DNA from: Vespula vulgaris
Lineage: Eukaryota; Arthropoda; Insecta; Hymenoptera; Vespidae
Length of the DNA: 64,000 bases
Direction: 5' to 3'
NCBI RefSeq assembly: GCF_905475345.1
Contig: NC_066587.1
Span: forward strand, 8,361,070 to 8,425,069
Under the pieces are notes generated by a model that saw only the letters and a program-made list of their open reading frames with translations, was not told the DNA's origin and searched no databases. Both the position numbers and the translations under genes were made by a program. Within the stretch, counting starts at the first letter, position 1. Every line of letters starts with the position of its first letter. Below, piece by piece: positions 1 to 10,826 of this stretch.

Positions 1-1
1 C

Positions 2-1858
2 ACTCGTTGTGGTCATACCTTCTGTTATCATTGCATTGTGAAATCCTTAGAAGCTAATAGTAGATGTCCCAAATGTAGTCTTGCTTTAAGTCAGCAGGAT
101 ATCTTTCCTAATTTTTTATTAAACGAATTAGTAACAAAATATAAAGCAAGAATCAAGGGCCTTTCAGAATTAGGCTCTTCATATGTAGGAGATGGAAAAA
201 ATAGAGTTGTAGGGACAGAATTATCTGTACTTTCACGTGATGGTTTAAGAGATATAGTTGCTGTAGAAAGTGCTCATTTAACTCTGCCTGATGTAAATGT
301 AATGTTAGAAGTATTGACACAAAGAAAGCATTTACTTGAAGCTGAAACATGTGCTATACAAAATAAACTTCTACATGAATTTTTAAAACATTTGTTACAA
401 CAGAAAGAAGAGCAAAGAAATCAGTTACAAAAAGAGATGGCTTTAATTAAACGAGATATGGAAGAAGTTGAAAATATTCTAAGAGATGTGCAAAATAAAT
501 GTCCACGTGTAGAAGATCTGAAAAAATCAAGTGAAAATGATACAGCACAAGTATCTGCTATCAGGCGGGAAATGATTGGTCTTATAGATATAATTGATTC
601 AAATATGGTAAAACCTAATGAAAGAGTAATGGGAAATGAAACATTTGCAAATCCATCTGGTAATCAAAAACAAATTGAATATGGAAGTAGTTCAACCTTG
701 GCTATTCGTAGAAAAAGAATGCATGGTCATTTTGATGATTTTGTACAATGTTATTTTCATTTACGTGCTAAGGAACTATTACTTGGACATAAATCTCAAA
801 GTCAAACAGATGCAAGTCATAGTACAAGTTCTGGCCTTGATATTTTTCGAGAAAATCTGGTAAAATTTTCCAGATATAATACATTACGACCATTAGCTAC
901 ATTAAATTATTCTTCTGATATTTTTAACAATTCTACAATTGTTTCAAGTATAGAATTTGATAAGGATAATGAATTCTTTGCGATAGCTGGTGTCACTAAA
1001 CGTATTAAAGTATTTGATTATGGAGCTGTAATACATGATACAGTTGACATTCATTATCCTAGTATAGAAATGGTTTCTAGTTCTAAAATTTCATGTGTCT
1101 CATGGAATTCTTTTCATAAAGGAATGTTAGCCTCATCAGACTATGAAGGAACTGTAACAGTGTGGGATGCTGCGACAGGTCATAGAACTAAAACCTTTCA
1201 AGAGCATGAAAAAAGATGCTGGTCTGTAGATTTTAATGATGTTGACACTAGACTTATAGCATCTGGATCAGATGATGCAAGAGTTAAATTATGGTCTTTG
1301 AATACAGATCATTCTGTTGCATCATTAGAAGCAAAAGCTAATGTTTGTTGTGTAAAATTTAATCCTTGTAGTTCGTGTCACTTAGCATTTGGATCTGCTG
1401 ATCATTGTGTTCATTATTACGATTTACGTAATATGAAAGAAGCTTTGCGCATTTTTAAGGGACATCGTAAAGCTGTATCTTATGTTAAATTTATTAATAA
1501 GGAAGAGATTGTATCAGCAAGTACTGATTCACAGCTCAAAATGTGGAATATTAATAATCCTCATTGCCTAAGATCTTTTATTGGACATGTTAATGAGAAA
1601 AACTTTGTGGGACTTGCCACAGATGGTGATTATGTAGCCTGTGGTTCAGAAAACAATGCACTTTATGTGTATTATAAAGGACTAACAAAACAATTATTCT
1701 CATATAAGTTTGATGCTGTGCGTAGTATATTAGAAATTCAAGATCGAAAAGAAGAAGATTTGAATGAATTTGTCTCTGCAGTTTGTTGGAGACAAATGTC
1801 CAATGTTGTAGTAGCTGCAAATTCTCAAGGAATTATCAAAATATTAGAATTTGTTTGA
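2..1858 (+). CDS. COP1: E3 ubiquitin-protein ligase COP1 (RFWD2), 5'-truncated by the window
   Basis: COP1 is a RING/WD40 substrate receptor and E3 ligase that marks transcription factors for degradation. The frame is open from base 2, so the N-terminus lies before the window. The first codons are the second half of a RING finger (CGHTFCYHC, then CPKC), followed by the conserved stretch FPNFLLNELV, a Gln/Glu/Lys-rich coiled coil at about residues 115-165, and WD40 repeats filling the last ~320 residues (for example SSDYEGTVTVWD and SGSDDARVKLW). The protein ends IIKILEFV, like animal COP1. The 619 visible codons form one uninterrupted exon; the human protein is 731 residues, so only about 100 residues are missing. 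Stop TGA at 1856-1858; AATAAA at 1901-1906. Family assignment is very secure; the lack of introns is seen directly. Confidence 0.94.
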   Translation, partial: TRCGHTFCYHCIVKSLEANSRCPKCSLALSQQDIFPNFLLNELVTKYKARIKGLSELGSSYVGDGKNRVVGTELSVLSRDGLRDIVAVESAHLTLPDVNVMLEVLTQRKHLLEAETCAIQNKLLHEFLKHLLQQKEEQRNQLQKEMALIKRDMEEVENILRDVQNKCPRVEDLKKSSENDTAQVSAIRREMIGLIDIIDSNMVKPNERVMGNETFANPSGNQKQIEYGSSSTLAIRRKRMHGHFDDFVQCYFHLRAKELLLGHKSQSQTDASHSTSSGLDIFRENLVKFSRYNTLRPLATLNYSSDIFNNSTIVSSIEFDKDNEFFAIAGVTKRIKVFDYGAVIHDTVDIHYPSIEMVSSSKISCVSWNSFHKGMLASSDYEGTVTVWDAATGHRTKTFQEHEKRCWSVDFNDVDTRLIASGSDDARVKLWSLNTDHSVASLEAKANVCCVKFNPCSSCHLAFGSADHCVHYYDLRNMKEALRIFKGHRKAVSYVKFINKEEIVSASTDSQLKMWNINNPHCLRSFIGHVNEKNFVGLATDGDYVACGSENNALYVYYKGLTKQLFSYKFDAVRSILEIQDRKEEDLNEFVSAVCWRQMSNVVVAANSQGIIKILEFV

Positions 1859-3552
1859 TTTTAATTAGTATATTAATGTGGAAGTTATGCAATAAGATTA
1901 AATAAAAATGTTTAGAATTTGTGCTGATGTATTTTCGATATGACCTAATTTATGCTCACGTATAAACAACGAGGCAGGAAAATTATTCTAAATATTATAA
2001 CTTAGGTTGAAAGAAAGCTTCCTATTATAAAGATTTTTATTATTAAAGGCTACCTAGTTCAGAAAGGTATGTCTTAAATATTGACAGCACAAATACTTTT
2101 TTCTATTTTATGATCAAATTGAAAATATGGGTAATGTTACTTACAATATTTACATCTGGATATAGTACCCTTAGATATAATTGAAAATATAGACTGAATG
2201 TTAATCATAAATGGTTGCTAGGAATGTGGTAATAATGTGTTTTGTTGTGGACTAAGTTATAACTTTTAAATATCTTTCTTATTTACATTAAATTGTTAAT
2301 GTAACTTACACATTTAATTTAAAAAAAACTTTTCTTGGCAATTGTTATGGAATCAGCATTGATTTAAGTATTTCTGTATCTCTAACAAAAGTATTATAAA
2401 TTTTCTGTGACTGAGAATCATGATTACAAATATAACTTAGAGACATAATGCCCATGTGGCATATATACAGAGTGAGTACCTAGAAAATTAAGTTTATCAA
2501 ATGATTCTATTTAAAATCTTAATGTGTAGTTCATAAAAAGAGTAATTGATACATTTGATGTCAATATACAATATGCATAGTACATAAATATATACTATTA
2601 ATATCAATTATCTAATATACTAAAGTAGCCTAATTGAATTAATAAACTAAATACCTAGAATATATAAATTTTTATGAGCAAATAAATATAAAAGTATAAA
2701 AATATAATTTGTGCCAAATTTTATCATAAGACAAAGAAAAATGATTTGCACAAATTCTTTGTGGTAGATTTAACTTTTAAGGAATATCATTTTTAGTATA
2801 TTTTAATAAAAATAATTAGGCTATATTAAGTTCCTACTTAATTCTGGATTATCATATACATTGTTTAAAATAAATGTGAGATTAGTCTTACTTTGCAAGA
2901 AATTATATATTATGAAAAATTAACATTTTTCTTAGATTCATTTTTAAAATATTACAAATGAAATCTCCTGATAGAATCATTATATGTATTACTAGATGTA
3001 CATAAAAACATATATATAAGCTACATATATGAATATTTACTGTGAAGTATAATCTGTCATTAAATCATATTGTCTATCATTAAGAACAGGTTCTTAAATA
3101 GGTCTAAAATGAAGGTGGTATACAAAAAGCATAAACAACCAATTGTGATGTCTAGTTTCAATGTTTTTATTTTAATGCAGATTAATATACTTTATTGTAG
3201 ATGAAAAAATGATATGGTTGTAAATCAATATATAGTTTAATTTTGAAGGCGTAATTATAAATGTGGTTATATGTAGAATAATGATAAAAACTTATATTCT
3301 AAGGTATATAATGTAAAAAATAGTATATTTTTAGAATGTATTTTAAAATTGCAAATAATATAGCATATGACTCATGTCGAAGATGCCTAGATTTTATTGT
3401 AATTAATAAAGATATAAATTTGTGTGTGTGTCTCAATTCATCTGTAATATAATTTACTTAATGCATATGTACTCCTTATCTTGTTAGAAGACCATTTCAT
3501 TGTTAGAATATACATAAATATTAATAGTGAATAATTGCTTATACTGCTACAG
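1859..3552. other. AT-rich gap between COP1 and the aminopeptidase
   Basis: This holds the COP1 3'UTR (AATAAA at 1901-1906) followed by very AT-rich sequence with stops in all plus-strand frames. I looked for the missing first exon(s) of the downstream aminopeptidase and found no open stretch resembling the family N-terminus. A short GT run lies at 3420-3431. No other gene seen. Confidence 0.6.
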
Positions 3553-5380
3553 AGCAGGTCCAAAGATTCCAAAAGGTCATGCTAGAGTATTTTGGGGTTT
3601 GGACGAAACGGATTATACTGGCGTTGCAGTAGTTGGCTTGGGAAAATCAAATCTTGGTATCAATGTATTAGAAGAAATTCATGAAGGAAAAGAAAGCGTA
3701 CGTGCAGCTGCAGCAGGTATGACTTGAGTGATATATAAAGCTCAGCAATTTTCTCTCTATATTAAGTAATAATTATTACATTATTATTAAATGCTAAATT
3801 CTTTAATGTTCATGATATTATTTATTGCATCTTTTATGAATTAAATATCTATAGATTATTTCATACATATAAAAGTTATTATTTTCTCTAGCTGGCTGTC
3901 GTGCGTTAAATGCTCTTGAAATAAAAGATATAGAACTAGAACCATTAGGAGATGCAGAAGCAGCAGCAGAAGGAGCTGGTCTTTGTACATGGTATTATCA
4001 AGGATTAAAAAGTAAACAGAAACGTGAAACATTACCACAAGTTTCTCTTTTTGGCGAAGAAGGCCAGTGAGTGAATCAGCTTAACAAAATTAATTTAAAA
4101 GATATACATAATAATATAAATTGATAATATTTATACATATATAGAAATGAGTGGCAGAAAGGAATTATTAAGGCTTCAGCACAAAATTGGGCACGCAAAC
4201 TTGCTGATACACCAGCTAATTTAATGACTCCTACAATATTTGCAAATGAAGTCTTGTCAACTCTAAACACATTAAGAATCAGTGTAAAGATTCATGACAA
4301 AGAATGGGCAGAACAAAAGAAGATGGGCTCTTTTTTAAGTGTATCACGTGGTAGTAGTGAGCCACCTAAATTTCTTGAAATTAGTTATAAAGGTACTGAT
4401 AGTAATGAAGCTCCAATAGCGTTTGTTGGCAAAGGTGTTACATTTGATGCTGGTGGAATTAGCATAAAGGTAAATTATTCAAATGTGCTGTAAGATGAAG
4501 AAATGTTAAAAAATAATATTCTTTAGCCTTCTTCTGATATGGATGAAATGCGCGCGGATATGAGTGGAGCAGCATGTGTAGCAGCATCTATAAAAGCAGC
4601 TGCAGAGCTGAAATTGAAAGTAAACATTATTGGTTTAGTTCCACTTACGGAAAATTTACCATCCGGATCTGCAACAAAACCTGGCGATCTTGTTGTCGCA
4701 ATGAACGGAAAGAGTATTATAGTAGACAATACGGACGCGGAAGGGAGACTTATACTCGCAGATGCTCTTTGTTATGCTCATGAATTCAAGCCGAAGTAAT
4801 TCTAATACTTAGCTTAAGTTGCATTCGTATTATTGCATATATTAATTATTAATAAATAAATTTATTATAGATTTATTTTGGATATTGCAACATTAACAGG
4901 AGCTATGAGAATCACGCTAGCTGGTGCAGCTACAGGTGTATTTAGTAATAATGCTGAACTTTTTGAAACTTTAAGACAAGCTGGTATGTTTTCTGGTGAT
5001 AGAATGTGGAGATTTCCGCTGTGGCAATGTTATACAGATGAAGTAACAAGTAAGAAATTTGATATTAAAAAACTTATTTAGCATCTATAATAGAAACTAA
5101 ATACTTTATTCTGCTGAATTTTTTGTTTACTTAATACTTTTCAGAAAGAGTTAAAGCAGCAGACGTTAATAATGTTGCAAAATGTAAAGGTGGCGGATCC
5201 TGTACTGCCGCAGCTTTCTTACGTGAATTTGCAGGAAATGATGTTCCATGGATGCATTTAGATATTGCAGGAGTAATGGGTCCTGGAAATGATGAGTTAC
5301 CATATATACCGGCAGGAATGACAGGGCGTCCTACTCGTACCCTTATTCAGTTTTTACAATTGATTTCTTGCACTTCCTAA
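3553..5380 (+). CDS. LAP3: cytosol (leucyl) aminopeptidase, peptidase family M17, 5' exon(s) not found
   Basis: M17 enzymes are two-metal aminopeptidases that remove N-terminal residues from peptides. I read six exons with GT-AG borders and continuous phase: 3553-3716, 3892-4066, 4145-4469, 4527-4795, 4871-5049 and 5145-5380. Together they give about 449 residues starting AGPKIPKG. The metal/active-site motifs are intact: GKGVTFDAGG (catalytic Lys, metal Asp), then the family signature NTDAEGRLILADAL at about 4728-4770. The C-terminus AGMTGRPTRTLIQFL matches animal LAP3. Human LAP3 is 519 residues, so roughly 75 N-terminal residues are unaccounted for. The exon at 3553 follows a good acceptor (ctgctacag) and begins with the last base of a split codon, so at least one upstream exon must exist. 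The ATG-like start at 3527 is intronic. The catalytic domain is complete. Confidence 0.9.
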
Positions 5381-6515
5381 TTTAAATTACAATTGCAAGA
5401 TTATCTTTTCTATATATTGTATACGCGTGCATATACATACATAAAAGATATAATATAAAAGTAATCCAATATAATATGTACATTAAAAATGAAAGTGAGT
5501 GAGGTCTATTAACATGTATAAAATTGACAATCACAATTTTATATCTTGTTGTTAATGATTGGATACCTATGAAAATTGTATTTATATCATTTTACAAGAT
5601 GAATGCATTTATAGTACAATTAGATTTTTGACATCATTGCATGTTCGAGTTTTTTTATTTGAAATAGTATCCTTTTTTAGAAATCGTAACAAACAGATTT
5701 TTAAGTAAAAATCACATACTATTTTTAGTACATTTTTCAACTGAATAATGGATTTTGTAAGAAATCAATAAGACAATGTAATATAGTTGTGTGCATAATA
5801 AAACAATAACTACTGTTCATAATAACATAACTAGTAAAATTAAACGTACAATATATAGTGATTACAATTAAATAAATGTGCTTACTATTTCTGTTACGTA
5901 CATACATACATACAACTTCTTACATTTTCGATATTTAAAAATTCTTTTATTAGCTAATAGTAATTATAAATTAAAGAAAATAAAATGATATTAATTCATA
6001 TATATCATCGCATTTCTATGGTATAACTTTCGTTATGTACAATACTTGTCAATTTTATACGCAATTAGAAACTCTTCATGATTTATTCTGTTTTATAATA
6101 ACATCGTTGAATTCTTTTTAATTTGTTATGTTTTTAAAGATCAATACAAATGGATATAATTAATAAATCATTGTAAACTTTATACTTAATATAGAACAAG
6201 TACATAGAATAATCTTTGTATATTGATAATTTTAATTCGTAATAAAGCAATAAAACTAGTACTGTTAAAATATGTTATTTCTTCACTGTGTGTGTGTTGA
6301 TACCCTGATATTTATAAATTATTAATTCTATAAATCTGTACATAAGTAACTTCAACACACAATATTCTAGACCCGTACCACAAGCTGCAAAAGTGTTAAA
6401 GGATTTTTACATTAATAAAAATCACTTTAATTGTTATGAAGTTCTAAATAATACAAGATATGAAGAGGAAGGTGTAACGCAACTTTGTGATAAAAATTAA
6501 TTGCTAGAAATATCC
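5381..6515. other. intergenic / facing 3' ends of the aminopeptidase and MED28
   Basis: AT-rich sequence between two converging genes. It should hold the aminopeptidase 3'UTR and the MED28 3'UTR. A short GT run lies near 6285-6296. No open reading frame with protein-like composition seen. Confidence 0.5.
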
Positions 6516-6716
6516 TCATGTACACGATGGTGGAGGCTGCTGCTGTTGTGAGGGAAGGGGCGCTGCCGTAACAGCTGCGACTACGGCAGCAGCAGCATAG
6601 GACGAAGGGTCCGATGGATCGAGAAGAGACGGCGGTGGTGGTAAACTTCCTCCTCCACCTCGTCCTCTTCCTCGACCTCTTCCTCGACTCCGACCCCGGC
6701 CCCTCCCCCTTCCGCG
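6516..6716 (-). other. in-frame extension after the MED28 stop: candidate stop-codon readthrough peptide
   Basis: Directly downstream of the MED28 TGA (6717-6719) the same frame stays open for 66 codons to a second TGA at 6516-6518. The peptide begins with alternating Arg-Gly (RGRGRGRGRSRGRG), then GGGGSLPPPPSLLDPSD, an Ala/Val stretch, and ends PSQQQQPPPSCT. Local GC content is far above the flanks. The stop context is TGA followed by C (TGA CGC), the leakiest class of stop tetranucleotide. No splice is needed to keep the frame. Whether it is translated by readthrough, by an alternative isoform, or not at all cannot be decided here. Confidence 0.6.
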
Positions 6717-9700
6717 TCAACTCCGCCTTTCAGGCATCCCTATGTTGCTCGTTGTCTTTTCTAGGAAAGCCAATGGGCCTTGAAGAGCACTACTTCCAAC
6801 ACCACCAACTGGAAAACCAGTAGGTCTACCACCAGTTACTCCTACTCCACCCTGAGCCATGAACATGCCCTGCTGTCCAACTGAGACACTGACTCCTTGA
6901 AGACTTGACGTTGGTGGAGGACCTGTACCTTGTTGCACCTGAAAATCCAATTAATTAATGAAAATGTTTTATTGATGTTATTTTATAAGTTATGATTGAA
7001 TATTTTGTATTAAACTTATTTAAAGGGTTTAATTGTAAATAATACAAGTTTGGTACAATGATACCAGATCAACATTTTTATCATTTAAGAGACTATTTTT
7101 CTTATACTTAATATATTCCTAATTTCAATTTTCTACTCTGAATTTCTCTACATGCATGCATATGCACAGACAAATAAGTATGTAGATAAACATCAAAATA
7201 GGTTTTTATGGTAGTTCCAAACTGATAGGATTATACAGGAATGACAATATTTAGGCAAGGAAAATGAAAGAAAGCACAATGTTTTGCATGAACAGAGATT
7301 TATTCTGCAAACTTCTACTTGCATGTAAAGACAACATAAATAAGATATATATATATATGTATATATGTGTGTATATATATATACATATATATAATATATA
7401 ATATACTGATATATATATACATATATATCAGTTTGCAATTATTTAGGTAGATGCAAACCTTTCTTTTCAACTTCATACTACATCTACTATCTAAATATAA
7501 AATTGTATATATTCATACATAATGTTTTTTAAAGCATTTGCAGCAGGAACTTTACATGTAACTTTATGCTACCCCATTTAATAGATTTTTAACTTATCTT
7601 TATAACCATTGAATTTTTCTTTGATAATCCTCGATTTTGCAAATGCATAATGCATACATGTTTACATGCAAGAAATAATTTCTTATAAACAGAGGTCTTA
7701 TAAATATACAAAATATTTAAAATCACACATACACGCGCACGCACACACACATGTGTGTGTATTTTGTGTGTTATGTATATGTATACGTGTGTGTATATAT
7801 CACATATATGTGCACATTCGCGCGTGTATATGTATAAATACAACGACAATGACAAAGAAAATGTACTAACCATGAGATAAAAAGTGTAAAAAAATAGGAG
7901 TTTGTTTGTATATATTTTTGTCTATACCAAAATATGTGGAGTGGCACGAGTTTCTTTTCTAAATCTACAAATGATATTTTTATATACAATAATTTTTGAG
8001 GGTATATAATTGAGAGCTTATTAAATCTGTTAATGTAAGCAGCCATACCCTATGCATAATCTTATATTTTATTATTGCCTTTATCAGTTTTATTATGTTA
8101 GTTTTGGCTAAACATTTGTACATATTTTTATATTAGTTGTTTGGCACCATTTTACAACAGTGATACTTTCTTTATATAGAGTTCATATTTTTGTATTTTT
8201 ATATCGCAGTTAATTATAAAAGCACTTTAAATCTTTTGCATTATATATTACACTTCTATAAATAGGAATTGTATAAGGCACTGATTACATACAACAATAA
8301 TATAAATTTTTTGTTCTACATCAAGACCATTCTATACATTGTCCTGTGTAGTCTATACATTAAAATAAACAAAATAGATTCTAATTTATTAAAATAATTC
8401 TTTTATGAGTATTCCAATCAAAATAATTTACTTAACAACTATTTTTTTATACATATGTACTTTTTTACACATACGTATACATGCATGATCTGGACATATA
8501 TTTCTGTTCACATGTGCACCTATTTATATTTAAATTGTAAGAAATGATATAAAAACTTAATTGAAGATAATAAATATGCTATTATAGTAAAAATGAAAAT
8601 ACTACATTGAGTACAATCTTATAATGCAAATGAGATTGTAAGATGCATTTTTATCATTGACAATCTTAAGAACTTTTCAGGTAAATTAGTACTCATTTAT
8701 ATGAATACATTATTTCAGACCCCTTCCCACTATTAATCCAAATAATTAGAAGTATACTATATTTGTTGGATGATCAAATGTAAATTTTATATTAACTAAT
8801 GTTATGGAATAATTTTTCTAATGCCTATGATTTTTACTACCTGCTATAAAGCAGGATTTATGACTTTAGATTTAACGGTATTACTTAAGTACCTGTTGTT
8901 GATGAAGTTGCTGTTGTTGCATTTGATGTTGCTGTAGATGTAATTGCTGCTGTTGTTGTTGCTGTTGTTGTAATTGTTGCTGATGTTGTAATAATTGCTG
9001 TTGTTGCTGCATGGTGGATCCTCCACTGCCATTTCCAGTTTGTTGATTCTGACCACCTTGAGTTCCATTTGGCAGTCCTACGAATCAAATAAACTGTTAT
9101 ATAAATCTACATAAAATGTGAAAGCATATTATTTACCATTAGGTGCAGGTCCTTGCGCAGGAGATTTAGCCCATCCCTGTAAATCTGATAATAAATTTTG
9201 CCAAACTGCAATCTTATCATAATGTCTCTTAATTAAATCTTCTTTGCGTGCTAATTCCAGCCTTAAATCAGAGATGTCCTCTTTTACTACCAATTCTGGT
9301 TTTAATGCTGATAGTAAAAATCTTTTTTGCAAAAAGAAAGCTTCCATTTGTCTAGCTAAATCTGTAAATCTTAAAGTGACTTGGTCTACTTCACAACGAG
9401 CTTCTTCTTTATCTATTGTTAAGCCACTGCTTATACCCATTCCACTGTTGCTTGATCCTTCATCCTTTGTTAATATACTTAAACATTGCTATAAATTAAA
9501 AGTTTTATTAAAAACTTTACTTTAAGCAATTAAAGACAAAAATTTAAATAAATATTCAAAATATACAAAAGTATAAATAAAAGTTTATTTATATTTTCAA
9601 TAATATGAATAAAATAATAATATGTAATAGAAAATAAATTGCCTTTAGTATAACATCAAAAAATTTACCTGAAATGCTTCTTCAAACTCATCAACTAGGT

Positions 9701-9728
9701 TACCATTACCATTGGTTGGTGTTGCCAT
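6717..9728 (-). CDS. MED28: Mediator complex subunit 28
   Basis: MED28 is a head-module-associated subunit of Mediator, the nuclear bridge between activators and RNA polymerase II. Four exons read downward with matching phases: 9669-9728, 9137-9488, 8893-9077 and 6717-6938, giving 272 residues. Exon 1 carries LVDEFEEAF, like the human FADLIDEFEASF region. Exon 2 holds the conserved helical core (LARQMEAFFLQKR, then KPELVVKEDISDLRLEL), nearly superimposable on human ARQTECFFLQKR and KPEQVIKEDVSELRNEL. Exon 3 is an insect-type Gln-rich insert. Exon 4 has a Gly/Val-rich stretch, then PLAFLEKTTSNI, matching human SLAYLEQASANI. Human MED28 is 178 residues; the excess is the Gln/Gly-rich insert. 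It is divergent from DHX15. The TGA stop is followed in frame by a long open extension (see next entry). Confidence 0.93.
7340..7425. repeat. TA/GTATA microsatellite in MED28 intron 3
   Basis: Imperfect (TA)n with GT interruptions inside the ~1.95-kb third intron of MED28 (6939-8892). A second mixed CA/TG/TA tract lies at about 7728-7835 in the same intron. The rest of the intron is AT-rich with nothing gene-like. Confidence 0.8.
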
Positions 9729-10826
9729 TTTGATTGCTATTCATATATAACACTTTCTATATAATGTTTAAAAATTGTATTACTCCTTTTTCTTAATAAC
9801 CAGCAGTTATGATATTTATGAGCTGGTAAATATAAAAATTGGAGTTGATTGTGCAGTTGTTCTAATTTTAAATTCATAACCAAGAACTGCTAAATTCGTT
9901 TGAAGTCCAAAATATTGAAGTTGACTCAATGAACTTTTGTAACGAATTAAAATCGTCTAATTAAATAATATATACTTCATTTTGTATATTAAAAAAGACC
10001 AAAAATTAGAGATTCAATAAAATATTAAATCTTTATCACAGAAATCTTATATGATAATGCCACTTAAGTTATCATTATTTAGTACAACTTAGAATAGTTT
10101 GCACAAAATATACGTTTATAATAGATATAAGGTAAGCAAACCTGATTGCTAATAAAGTTCATAATTACAGTAACGTTATCTAAACCGGCTCAGGCACTTA
10201 GGTTAAAGAAAAAGTGGAGACTGAGCAGATTCATTTCGCAGTTTCAACTTCAGTGATTGAAGCGCTACCTAGTGATAAATTTTTGACTTTTTGATTTTAA
10301 TCAACTCTTGAAACTCGAAAACCTGTTCGTGTATATATATATATATATATATATAGTGCGTTGGATATTGTTATCACTCACATTTGTTATGGCCATTAGT
10401 TTTCATTAATTCTAAGTATTGTGAAAACTGAAATAAAAATATATATGTTGCATATGAAGTATGAGCTTTTTATCATAGATACATACGTAGGTATCTCTTT
10501 TAGCATACCTATCTTTTCATTCTCATTTGAAAAACAATTAAGATATATGTATAATGTTGTAATTATATTTATAAAAATTGTTTGTATAAAATATTTGTAC
10601 ATTTAGATATTCGCAAATCTTTCAATATAACTTGCAAAATTCTAGAAATTAAAATTTAGATAACTGCGCAAGCGTCATATTTCCTTTCGTCTGAGTTCAC
10701 GGTGTACATCTACAGTCACGGTTTCAGGTTTGGCTTTGGCCTGTTGGCTTGCCATTTTGTGACGCCTCGGAAACGATTTCAGGTAAACAGTTTCCGCTGT
10801 TGCTTGCCTGCGAGGAGACAAGAATT
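9729..10826. promoter_or_regulatory. shared divergent upstream region of MED28 and DHX15
   Basis: About 1.1 kb separates the two divergent start codons, so both promoters should lie here. A pure (TA)12 microsatellite is at 10332-10355. A more GC-rich patch at 10680-10826 is probably the DHX15 core promoter and 5'UTR. I saw no confident TATA box. Confidence 0.45.

Noticed and set aside
3527..3552. Using the ATG-like start at 3527 as the aminopeptidase N-terminus
   Set aside because: The residues MNNCLYCY do not resemble the family, and a consensus acceptor ends at 3552, so these bases are intronic.
7589..8046. Minus-strand open frames rich in Tyr, His, Thr and Ile
   Set aside because: Products of TA/CA/GT microsatellites inside MED28 intron 3; no conserved features.
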